Part shown: one piece after another, positions 1 to 9,100 of the stretch
Layout: each line of letters starts with the position of its first letter
How positions within the stretch are numbered: position 1 is the stretch's first letter
Assembly: GCA_001579985.1 (NCBI GenBank)
Contig: LRSR01011849.1
Location: 1-20,410, forward strand
Reading direction: 5' to 3'
DNA from: Hypsibius dujardini
Taxonomy: Eukaryota > Tardigrada > Eutardigrada > Parachela > Hypsibiidae
DNA length: 20,410 bases
Notes under the pieces: generated by a model
Databases searched by the model: none
The model's input: only the letters and a program-made list of their open reading frames with translations
Told to the model about the DNA's origin: nothing
Made by a program: the position numbers and the translations under genes

Positions 1-1206
1 TAATTGCAACTGAATGTATAAAAAATAATATAAATAGCTGGAAGTCTATTTATATAAATATATATTTACTGTATATAAATAAATTACAGTGTTTAATTTG
101 AATACCGTAATTATTACAATAGTTATACAAAATTTAAAGAAAACCAAAAACTTAATCTGTTATCTTGTTTTAAAAATATCTTCCACTCACAATTTCGACA
201 AACAATTCACAAAATTCACATTTTTACAATTTAAAAGTTCTCGCAAATTGAGTCTTCCTGCAAACGACATTGTCATAAAGTGCAAAACTATGAAAACTAA
301 TTCTCAACATTTTTCGTGAGACAATTTTTCTGGCACCAACACGGTCAAAATCAAAATTAATTATCATTTATGAGTAAAGAAGGTTGCTGAAGGCCATAAA
401 AATCGTTATTAAAAATGCATAAATGTCAGCCAAAATGTTTTTTGGACACTTTCGGTAAATGCTGCTCAACAAATAATATCCAACAAACGGCCTCCCATAA
501 ATATACAAACCAATGAAAGTTGCATAATTTAACCGGCGAACAAATCACCTACCTTGATTGAAAGAATATTCCTTTACCGCAATTATATTTCGTCAACCGT
601 GGATAACTAGTTTTTTTTGGCAGACAAACAGGGAATTCGATCGAACCCGCCGTATATAATTTCAAAACAATTTCTTTTTTAAGTCACACAAAATTTATCG
701 GCATAACCTCCTCCACCTCATTCGCCCGAACTATATTAGTAACAAAGAGAAAATTGGAATGTGACAGAAAATTGGTCGAAACAAAAAAAGACCACAAAAT
801 GACTGTCACAATCTCACAGATGCCCAGAACGAATTCCCTGATTCCCACACCAATAAAGAAGTAATTCATGAAGAAGAAAAATTTGATATAAACGATTTGG
901 GATATAAAGATATGTTGGCAATTTACCAAATCATTAGATCTAACCGTGAAATTAAATCAATTTATACATGATACAGTGAACGTCATCACATGCGCCATAT
1001 TACTAAAAAATCGATTTCCACCAAACAAACCTGAATTTCTTCCCTTTCTAACTCTAAAATGATTTTTTGAAGTTGAAAATCGTTTGAAAACCGTATCAAA
1101 TTAAAAAATTCATTAATTCGAACAAAATCAACAGGTTGCAGTCCGAGACGTCTTCCAAGGTTTTACCATGCATCCGCCCCATCAACTCATTCCCCGCTTC
1201 CCTTAC
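1..1206 (-). other. septin gene intron, partial (no exon seen)
   Basis: AT-rich sequence downstream (minus strand) of the splice donor at 1206-1205 (exon ends ATCG, intron begins GTAAGG). I looked for the septin P-loop exon (GETGxGKS) on the minus strand and did not find it, so this stretch is read as the intron that splits the P-loop glycine and continues past the left edge. The open frame at 684-929 on the minus strand is hydrophobic, AT-rich and unlike septin. Confidence 0.5.
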
Positions 1207-1351
1207 CGATCACAAGGACGTTGAAAACAAATCCAGCCTTCGTGGCTTTGTTGACAAACTGCACGGGTAGACTCTCAAATCCGACATTCTGGCTGGCCAG
1301 CAGCTTCACCGTCCGCACCTTCACTCCCTCCGCGTCCACCAAATTATTCCC
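1207..1351 (-). CDS. septin exon with conserved pre-P-loop block
   Basis: The acceptor is TTGGTTGTAG at 1353-1352 and the donor GTAAGG starts at 1206. The exon is 145 nt and encodes 48 residues plus one base. The chain runs from [20 protein letters not shown] into the septin signature NVGFESLP and ends ..GFVFNVLVI, with the first base of the P-loop Gly. The ending is very like fly Sep2 (GFVFNV..IG). The rest of the P-loop must be on the next exon. Confidence 0.85.
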
Positions 1352-2884
1352 CTACAACCAAACAACCCATTTCCCACCCCCGCACATTTCCAACAGCCCA
1401 ACCATCGCCCCTTCCACTAACATTGACCAAATCATCTGCACCACTCCGGGCGTCCATGAATTCCTCCACATTGCGCTCATGCAGGCCACGAATCCCGCCG
1501 TGATGGACGTCCATTTTTTCCGCCGCCAACATTCCCAATTCCACTGCAATATTCACGTCTGAATGGATCTTTTTCACAGCAAGGGACCGTAAATCGATTG
1601 AAAAGTTCACGGCGACCTGGTGCGTGGGATGCGAATGGAGTGTCAATGCGATTGTCTGCCAGCGCCGAGGTGTCTGTTGATGTTGTCGGTAGTTGAAATT
1701 TACGACTGCTGCTGTGCAGTTCAGACGGTTCACTCGTGGGTGTGGCTTGGCGGTGATGAACCGGGTGAACGATAGATGACTCCGCCTCCTCGCTGACGTC
1801 ATCGTCATCGTCCGTATCGCTAGGCGGCGCTGGTGCGCGATTCCCGCTCAAGTAGGATGGAGGGGTCAGTGTTGACTGGATTAACGCCTGGTGAAAGGAA
1901 ATATTTTCACAATGTTTGCAGTGGGTCTGAGAAGATTAGTGAGGGTTACGGGACGGAGGTTAACACTGGAAGTCCGGTTGGAGCTGAATTCGGAGGCTCG
2001 ACCGCCGGGAGAGCCGCGGTTGAGGTCGTTCAGCGTGGCGGTGGTCCACTTGTATTTATCCGTGGAAGAAGTTACGCTGCTAGAAGTGGAGAGGGTGCTG
2101 CCTCGATTGGAGCCGTTGGTGCTGCCGGAAATCCAGCGCTGGAACTGTGAAAATTGAAAAACAGCAGGATAATCAAATACGCCAATCAATCAATATACCA
2201 ACAAACTGCACTGCAACAAATTTAATCAACTAGTCACACACGCACTGGAAAACTGTCGAGGCATTCTAAAGCAACTATATTTTCAGTATTGTGTTTCAAA
2301 TTTAAATCAAATTATATTAAACTCAGATGAAGGGATTAATCTGGAAGGAAAAACAAAAACAGGAAATACCAATTAAAATAAACCGAATAAGCGTTCATAT
2401 AAACAAATATCGTTCGGGATATAAACGCATTGCATATTTTATTTAAATTCAAACACGTTATTTAAACACTAAATTAGAGCAAATATCTCAACAATACCAG
2501 TGCAGAAACTCGGAGGAAACATAAGTAAACGAAAAAGATCATCTCAATCAAGCAAGTCATCTGAAGGCGGAAACGGAGAGTGAAAAATCTCAAAATATTA
2601 TTTCTAATCTCTCTCAAGACCTCAATCAATCGATCGACTGAAACATGCATCAAATGCCTCTCATAAAGCGTGAATCAACTGATCAATGCATCAGTTGCTG
2701 CACGAACCTCTCTCACCCTGGATCGAAACCCTTTCATCTTCTTGCGTTTGATCACCGGTTCGCTCTCCGGAGAACTTCGCGAGGAAGTCGGCGTGTTCTT
2801 CACCTCCCGTTTGGATCCACTGGAAACGGTCTCCTGGGGAATTTTCGGTCCGAAAACTCCGTAAACAGAGCTGAGTGAATCCAT
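1207..2884 (-). CDS. septin, SEPT6/8/11 (fly Sep2/Sep5) type, 5' part of gene
   Basis: Septins are GTP-binding proteins that polymerise into filaments at the cell cortex and the division site. The identifying block is in the last exon here: VGFESLP, then [19 protein letters not shown], which matches the pre-P-loop segment of the SEPT6 group (VGFDSLPDQLVNKS...GF.FN.L..G) and not the SEPT2, SEPT7 or SEPT9 groups. The model joins exons 2717-2884, 1950-2144, 1704-1887, 1422-1558 and 1207-1351. All junctions are GT-AG and all phases agree (0, 0, 1, 0), giving 276 residues before a phase-1 break in the P-loop glycine. The first four exons encode low-complexity Ser/Thr/Asp-rich sequence with a basic patch (KRKKMKGFR), much longer than the short N-terminus usual for this group. 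The septin block has no in-frame Met and an upstream in-frame stop, so some upstream exon is required. The link between the third and fourth exons is the weakest. The GTPase core lies outside the window. Confidence 0.7.
1422..1558 (-). CDS. septin N-terminal exon, acceptor uncertain
   Basis: The frame encodes [20 protein letters not shown] then [20 protein letters not shown] and DDLVN, ending at donor GTTAGT (1421). It joins in phase 0 to the exon at 1351 across a 70-nt intron. The start at 1558 (acceptor ..CATTCAG) is chosen because its phase fits a donor GTAAAT at 1703 in the upstream exon. An alternative acceptor at 1617 (GCACCAG) would add [20 protein letters not shown], but I see no matching phase-0 donor of good quality. 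No family is recognised for this segment. Confidence 0.45.
1704..1887 (-). CDS. septin N-terminal exon, acidic Ser/Thr-rich
   Basis: This exon starts after TTTCACCAG and encodes [20 protein letters not shown], then [18 protein letters not shown], then [18 protein letters not shown]. It follows a 62-nt intron (1888-1949) whose ends give phase 0 on both sides. It has an Asp/Glu run with Ser-Pro/Thr-Pro sites and is predicted to be disordered. The same frame stays open to 1477, so the 3' boundary at 1704 rests only on the GTAAAT donor and the phase match. Confidence 0.5.
1950..2144 (-). CDS. septin N-terminal exon, Ser/Thr-rich
   Basis: The acceptor TTTTCACAG precedes [20 protein letters not shown]; the exon ends ..[10 protein letters not shown] at donor GTAACC (1949). 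It is 195 nt, phase 0 at both ends. It is Ser/Thr/Asn-rich with a [14 protein letters not shown] stretch and no recognised domain. Confidence 0.6.
2145..2716 (-). other. septin intron between first and second coding exons
   Basis: 572 nt, AT-rich, bounded by GTGAGA (2716) and TTTTCACAG (2145 side). It contains TCAATCAATC-type tetranucleotide tracts near 2184 and 2623 but no further exon that I can support. Confidence 0.5.
2717..2884 (-). CDS. septin first coding exon with start codon
   Basis: The acceptor CACTGCAG (2888-2887) lies two bases before ATG at 2884. The exon encodes 56 residues beginning [20 protein letters not shown] and ending [11 protein letters not shown], with donor GTGAGA at 2716 (phase 0). 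The placement of ATG just after an acceptor implies an upstream non-coding exon. The KRKK patch could be a nuclear-localisation or lipid-binding basic cluster (inference). Confidence 0.6.
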
Positions 2885-3237
2885 TTCTGCAGTGAATACA
2901 AGTACGAAACAGAATAAGTAGAAATCAATCGTCTTTTGCCAGATCATGGAGCGATAAACCGATTGATTTCTCCTCTTTCCGTCCCAAATACCCCACACTG
3001 ATTTTTGCCCTCAAAACAATCACTTTCTGCTGTGAGACTCCCAAGAAATTACCGAAATTAATAAAGAATTAAATTTTTTTGATCTGCTCGAAAACAGTTT
3101 TACAATCTGAACGGTAAAGTGAAAAAAATGAGTGTGCATAACGGTGGAAATTTGGGTTGATCACCGATTGTCATCAATCAATCAATCACAATAACATCAG
3201 GCGGGATATATAAATGAGGTGGTCATTTACATCTTAC

Positions 3238-3720
3238 CGCGTTTGTGGCGTGCAAAGTAGGTTAATTAGAGTGGGACAAGAAAAAAAACCCCTGGCAGTT
3301 GTGTAGGATCTGAAGTCGGTTGTAATGTTGGCATGGTTCAGTTGCAACCGCGATTTTAAGACATTGTGACGGCGGTTGCGGCCGCGTAGCAACTTTTTCA
3401 ATCAACCAATCAACCACCCACAGTAATCAACTGCAACCGCGGTTGCAACCGAACCGTGCGAACACTAGCCGGTTGATAGTTGGCCCACAATTGCATAAAG
3501 ACCAGAAAAATGAAACAAACAACAGGAAAAGTTCGCTGATTCGCTGATTCGATTCGAAGTGCTGCGTCACTTGATTGCTTGATGGATTAGGGCAATCGGT
3601 CGGCTCGCACCGGCCCACGGGTCGATTTTGCAGCTCAGGAGTTGCGGTTTGCGGGAAAAGAGCGGGAGAACCGCTGACCGGTCACACACGACTGGAAAAA
3701 CTTTTCACTTACATGTTGCC
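3238..3720 (-). promoter_or_regulatory. candidate septin leader/promoter with GCAACCGC cluster
   Basis: Minus-strand splice donors that could end a non-coding first exon are seen at 3237 (GCG|GTAAGAT) and 3712 (GCAACAT|GTAAGTG, near-consensus). Between them the octamer GCAACCGC or its complement occurs at 3344-3351, 3372-3379 and 3433-3440. The last lies inside a perfect 16-bp palindrome, TGCAACCGCGGTTGCA, at 3432-3447. AACCGC resembles the core of Runt/RUNX sites; that assignment is inference. No TATA box was identified. Confidence 0.35.
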
Positions 3721-5140
3721 TGATGCGAGCATGCGTCATTTTTTAACGTGAATTCGACTCCAAACGGAAACTTCGGAACGATTTAATAAAGATACATTAT
3801 TATTCGTATTTTTCTCATTTTGCCCTCTGACTGAGATTTTGAATTAATTACAGTCGTCGTGGAACAAATCCCTCCTTCTTTCTATTGTCGCATTTTTTTA
3901 AAATGCATTCAAAATTTGTAAAGAGTTTTATAAAAACCAGTCCTGAGAGACTTCTTCCCCAAAAAGTTGCAATTGCGAGTGAAAACTGGTTTTTATAACA
4001 TACCTACTAATACCATATTTATGGGACCATTTGCAACAAAATTACTCAGGTGTGTAGAAGGAATTCTTTATGCATGTACGATTTCCTATAAAATTTTGAA
4101 TAAACCGGGGTAGGGTCGGGATGGCAAAAAATAAACTTAGTGGTAAGTCAACCTGTTTCTTAAACATTTATAATAATGAATCTTAATAATTTTCAGACAT
4201 TGTTCTAAATAAGATCGTCCTATATCCCGATTATATGATCGGGTATTTGGATGCATTCAAAATAATAACCTCAATCCTTCTACAACAGATAAACACACAT
4301 GGCAAAAACCTTGCGCTAACCGAGTTAAGCCATCATACTCGTTTGACGCATGGCTGTTTCACACAACCCCAAGTTACAGTGCTTAATTCGGTCAGCGCAA
4401 GGTTTTTGCCACATGTATACATGTACTTTGACGTGCATCAGTATTACGGTACAAGTTCGCAGTATTCGTGACCCCCTACCCGATACTTAAATTCGATACC
4501 CTCCTTCGTGCGGTAATAAACCATGTCAAGATGTACCCGTGGTGGTAAGCGAAAAGAAAAGGGTTTTCTAGGATGGTGTAATCCGATTCCCTAATTATAT
4601 ACATGTACCCCAACACATTCTTCATCCGCTGCAGTCGTGCTAGAGTGAGTAGACAGGGATATTGCCTAATGATTTCCTCCAAAAAAGCGTGGGAAAGTAT
4701 AACTCCATAACTTATGCACCAGCCAGTACATTTTTTCGAAACAAAAATAAAACCAATTGGAAATCTTTCTGAATTTTTTTTCGGAAAAAATCACACCAGC
4801 AAATTCCGTCCCATCTGAAAGAATTGCAGCAGCATTAATCACTCATAATAATTTTCAGTTAAACGGAGGCTCGTCAAACTCTCTTGTGACGAGAGGAAAA
4901 ATTAGGCAACGCTAGATCGCCAAACAGTGCAAATTCAAAAACAATTTGCAAGATGGTTTTGGCTTGAATTTTAAATTTGTTTTAAGTCACATTTAGGAAA
5001 ATATCTTGGCATTAGCGACCAATTTGGGATGAAAGAGATTCTGATCAAAATTTGGTTCGTTTTGAGCTGATGAGTGTGAAAAAAGGAATAATGTTACAAA
5101 ATCCCTTTACTTCCCCTTAACTAATCCCCTTGCTTCATCC
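3721..5140. other. intergenic DNA between septin and guanylate cyclase alpha
   Basis: AT-rich and without a supported gene. It contains the inverted repeat at 4300-4411, a minus-strand open frame at 4476-4682 that I do not recognise, and a small hairpin near 4870-4894 (CTCGTCA...TGACGAG). From about 5090 the sequence becomes pyrimidine-rich, approaching the alpha leader. Confidence 0.5.
4300..4411. repeat. 31-bp near-perfect inverted repeat (hairpin)
   Basis: The left arm at 4300-4330 (TGGCAAAAACCTTGCGCT...) pairs with the right arm at 4381-4411 (..AGCGCAAGGTTTTTGCCA) with only two differences, one of which is a G-U pair in RNA. The loop is 50 nt. A 14-bp palindrome ACATGTATACATGT abuts the right arm at 4411. 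It could be a foldback or MITE relic or a transcribed hairpin RNA; no target-site duplication was recognised. Confidence 0.6.
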
Positions 5141-5517
5141 CCTCCGTCAACAGCGGAGCACGTTCGAACGAGGAACGCGAGATCCCCACGCAAGGTTTCC
5201 TCTTGCTCGCTCGTCGCTCCTCAACTAAGCTCAAGAGGACTGACAACCAAGGGGAGGAGGAGGAGGCAGTCAATCGATTACCCATCCAGTTGCGGAGGCG
5301 AAGCGCTCGTTCATTTCTCCACTACCCCAACGACACGGAGAGTTCCTCCCTGTCGTACTCACTCCTTGTCATCCGAGCACATGTACCACTGCACCGCATG
5401 ATACTTGCTTATTCGCAGGCTAGTTCCGCTTGCAAGTGAATTTTTTCTCCTTCTTCTGCACCTCGGGCTCCGTGTGTGTGTTCACCTTCCTAAAAACCTG
5501 GGGACCTGTTTCTAAAG
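5140..5517 (+). other. GUCY1A1: candidate 5' non-coding exon of guanylate cyclase alpha
   Basis: The start codon of the alpha chain lies three bases after a good acceptor (GTCTTGCCAG, ending 5907), so an upstream leader exon is expected. A donor TCTAAAG|GTACGAG ends a GC-richer, pyrimidine-rich stretch at 5517, giving a 390-nt leader intron (5518-5907). The left boundary is a guess from base composition. The open frame in it starts with TTG and is not conserved-looking. Confidence 0.35.
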
Positions 5518-5910
5518 GTACGAGAAATCTGTTCTAATTTTGGCGGGGGTAGAGTTAACAGTTTGGTAATTCAAACATCAACCAACGCTTTGTTTTGCAT
5601 ACAATAAACTACATGCTTTTTCAAGCTAGGTTTTTTTTTCTGAAAAATGTTTGAAATAAATTGTTGGTATTTTAGACTTTGTTTGTCATTGCTTTAGTTT
5701 CGATTAAAAAAAGATTAATATTTTAAAATTGTTTTTTTTTCCTAAAGAACACATCTATGTTTTTTCGAACAAACTTCTGCATGATTCACTGTTTATTAAC
5801 GCCATTTCGAAATGAATGCAACAAATAATTTGCGCTTGTTTTCTTCGTTTTATTTCTTCACTAAAATTGCGTTCAACTATTAAGTGTTTTGTTTTTTGTC
5901 TTGCCAGAAA

Positions 5911-6108
5911 ATGACCTGCCCCTTTTCGGGCCACAACGGCACGAATGGGCTCCTCCACAACAACCACGACAGCGGGCTCGCCACATCCGACAGTCCCGTC
6001 CCGGACTCGGAAGCGGATCCCGCGACGGGAGGCGGAGGGAATGGGGAAGCAAAACGGCTGAATCTGCGACACCTGACCAAGGCCGTGGGGACCTTTGTTC
6101 TCATTCCG
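5911..6108 (+). CDS. GUCY1A1: guanylate cyclase alpha exon 1 (residues 1-66)
   Basis: It opens [10 protein letters not shown]; the Cys-Pro-Phe motif is shared with fly and human alpha chains. A Gly/Asp/Ser-rich linker follows, then the first H-NOX-side helix [18 protein letters not shown]. It ends in phase 0 at donor GTAAGC. Confidence 0.85.
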
Positions 6109-9100
6109 GTAAGCAACACACACGGCATGGTAGTGTTATAGCAAATGCATGGTGACTCAATTACATGTTTTACACTTGACGCGTGTAACGACAGCTGCGC
6201 GGGAAGAAACACTTGAAACTCTTTATATCGGAGGATAAGATCGATAAATAAAGCGCGAAGTTTAACGCCAACGTCTTGAAGAGATTTAAGTGTTTTTCTA
6301 TCGCTGTCTGCTTGTTATACGGAGATACGTATTTGTAACATATAGATGGATAATCTTTTTAGTTAACTCAAAATTTGTTATTATATATATAAAGTTATTT
6401 AGTTTAGTTTTTATTGTAACAAACGTTTTTAGTCTAGTTTTAGTGGAAATTAGTTGAATAATATTAGGTATTTTTCAGTTTTTCCTAGTTAAATTATTAG
6501 TAACTAAGAAGTTTAATTTGTTTTTAAGTCAACTATAAAACTAAAGCCGAGACATTAATAGGTTGGTTTGCAAATGGACTAATTCTTGGTGGTGAACAAA
6601 GTATGAAATGAGTGGCCGCATATATTGATCTAAAACTCCAAAGTTGTTCATGATGCTGTTGCCAAAAAACAATTGTGATCCATCAAATGTTGGCAAGCAC
6701 TCCAAGTTTCCAATAATAATAGCATTAACGTCTTTCATTCAGGAAAGGAAAATTTTAAATTAAATTAGCTATAGGTAAATACATGAAGGTTGTTTTTATT
6801 GGGTTCACAGTAACGACGAATCCGTCTTGAAAGTTTGTTTAAACATGGAAAAATGGACAAAAGTGTTGCATTCTGTGCTTTAAAAAATATTCCTTGAAAC
6901 GAGAAGTAAATATTTTTAACCACGTTTTGCGATGAACGCAGATTTCCCCTTTTTTGCCAGTTTGCTACAACGAATGTGTGCCGTGTTGTTGATCCCACAT
7001 ATTGTAGACAGTCCCAATATTTCACCACCAAATCTCTCATTTCAGACGAACTTTTTACGAGCAGCGCTGCGTTCGGTGATTCTTCGGGCAGCGCCGGATT
7101 TGTGGGCCACATTGCGGTAAGCCTTCCGGACAACACGACTCAGATTTCTCAGTACCTTACTTGCAGTTTTACTTTCCTGACAGAATGGAATTATCACTCA
7201 GCGAGGAACAATTTGTCTTGGACCCCTCCGGTGCTGGGCAAACGTACGATTTTGAGGGTGTGGAACTGATTGCGGACATCGTCCGTCGAGCCCATGGGCG
7301 ACTGGGTAAGTCCGCGAGGTTTGCATATATCCTTAGTTAAAACTGTTGCCGGAAATAACACTTCTTACCGCTTTAGTAAAATCATGTTCTCCGATTGCTT
7401 TTATTTGGAGACAATTAAAGTAAAGTCGGTTCTTTACTTCATTTTCAATTGAAAACCTTTTCAATTAAACTTGTTTTGCTGCAATGCTGGATTTCAGCAA
7501 AAAATTTCTGTCATTTGGTTTGAAATAAAACTTTCATCAATTGAAGAATTTTTCGATATCTAAAATCTTCTATATAAAATTCAAACAAATACCACCGCAA
7601 ACCAATTAAAAATGGTCGCTTTGTGGGTAAGCGTCAAGGAAAATATGTCGTAGCAAAATCCATATAAATATTTGGACTGTGTTTATATATTCCAGTGGAT
7701 TTTAAATTTGAAACTGTAAGCTTCATTGTTTTTAAAAACAGTAGTATTTTACGCATCTATAAAAATGAAATTAATTAAGTACATTGTTTCGGTAGGAATC
7801 TCAATGCCGGAGCTGTGGAAATGCCTCGGCCGGGAGTTCGCTACCCTCACCTACCAAGCGTACCCTTCCGCATTGCGTTGCGTCGGATCGACGGTTCAGG
7901 ACTTTTTCGGCAGCCTTGACTGCTTTCACGGCCATCTCGCCAAGGCGGAGGAGTTTCGCACGTTCCGCTGGTCGCCGCCGTATGTGCGCTGTGTGGCGCG
8001 CGGCGACGACCTCGACATCCAGTACGCCACCGATGTGGACCGACCGCTCGATCTGCTGCATTTTCTGATCGGTGTGGTGGAGCAAGTCGCCAGCAGCGTC
8101 TTCAGCGTCCAGGTCAGGGGCAATATCTACAATTTGTGAACCCGAAGATAAACTCCACTGCCATTAAATAAATTGTAGTTAATTAAAATTAAATTGTAGT
8201 TAAATTGTTAATAATAGTTGAATTGTTAAATTGTTAAATTGTTAAATGTTAAATACTTAAATTGTTGTTGAATTGTAGTTAATTAAAATTAACTAATTGC
8301 ACACAGGATAAAAGTTTAGAAATTAAAATCTACAAATTAACAAAAATAGAATAAATAGTGTTTTTTGTTATTGATTTATTTTGTTTTAATATTGTATGAG
8401 TTGTAACTACTAGACTCTTGGCCTGCGTTTAGTTGATAAATAAAATTGGCGGAGTAATATTGTATTAGTATTCCTCGTTGCGCGTTTGAGTTAGCAACAA
8501 TAATTTAATTTTTTTTAGATAAGAAAAATCGTAACTACTAATACATTTATGATTAGAACTTCATGGGGTTTTGCTAACGGTTGAGTAAAATTTTACTATC
8601 GCTATCAGCCAACTTGAACAGCAGAAATAAACATATGTGGAACAGTTAATAAAACAAAAGTCCGAAAAGGCTTATAGTTTAAAATTTTGGCATTAGCTAA
8701 TTTTAGTTTTAATTACATTTTACAAAAGTTAAGCCCTTTGGCTTACTTGGGTAATTATTCAAGTGCCAAATTCAGAATCATTTGGAAATATTTTTTTCAT
8801 TTATACCTGTATATTTGTAATGAATATAAAAATATATGACGCCGAAAAAGTTGGGCAAAATTAGTTTTTGTGATATCTCAAAGTTGAAAAAACACTAGAA
8901 AAACTCATTTTCCTTGACGTTCACTGCAAAAATGGAGATTTTAAGAAAAATATATAAAATGTGATTTTTTTACATTTTCCTCTTCCAAATTCAATCTGGA
9001 GTCGTTTGGTATCAGCCAAATATTTTTTGGGATCAGGGGCGGAGCTTGCGATATTGTTTTAAATGAACAAAAATGTTCAGCGAAGCTTTCCAAACTCGGC

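Noticed and set aside
684-929. Minus-strand open frame as a possible next septin exon
   Set aside because: It has no P-loop or other septin motif and is AT-driven hydrophobic sequence.
4476-4682. Minus-strand 68-codon frame in the intergenic region
   Set aside because: No recognisable family, no companion exons with matching phases, and the start is not in a convincing context.
5203-5439. Open frame upstream of the alpha gene (Arg/Ser-rich)
   Set aside because: It starts with TTG, shows no family resemblance, and overlaps the presumed non-coding leader exon.
7161-7166. TTGCAG as the acceptor of alpha exon 3
   Set aside because: It breaks the reading frame; the CTGACAG acceptor 17 nt downstream restores the conserved frame.
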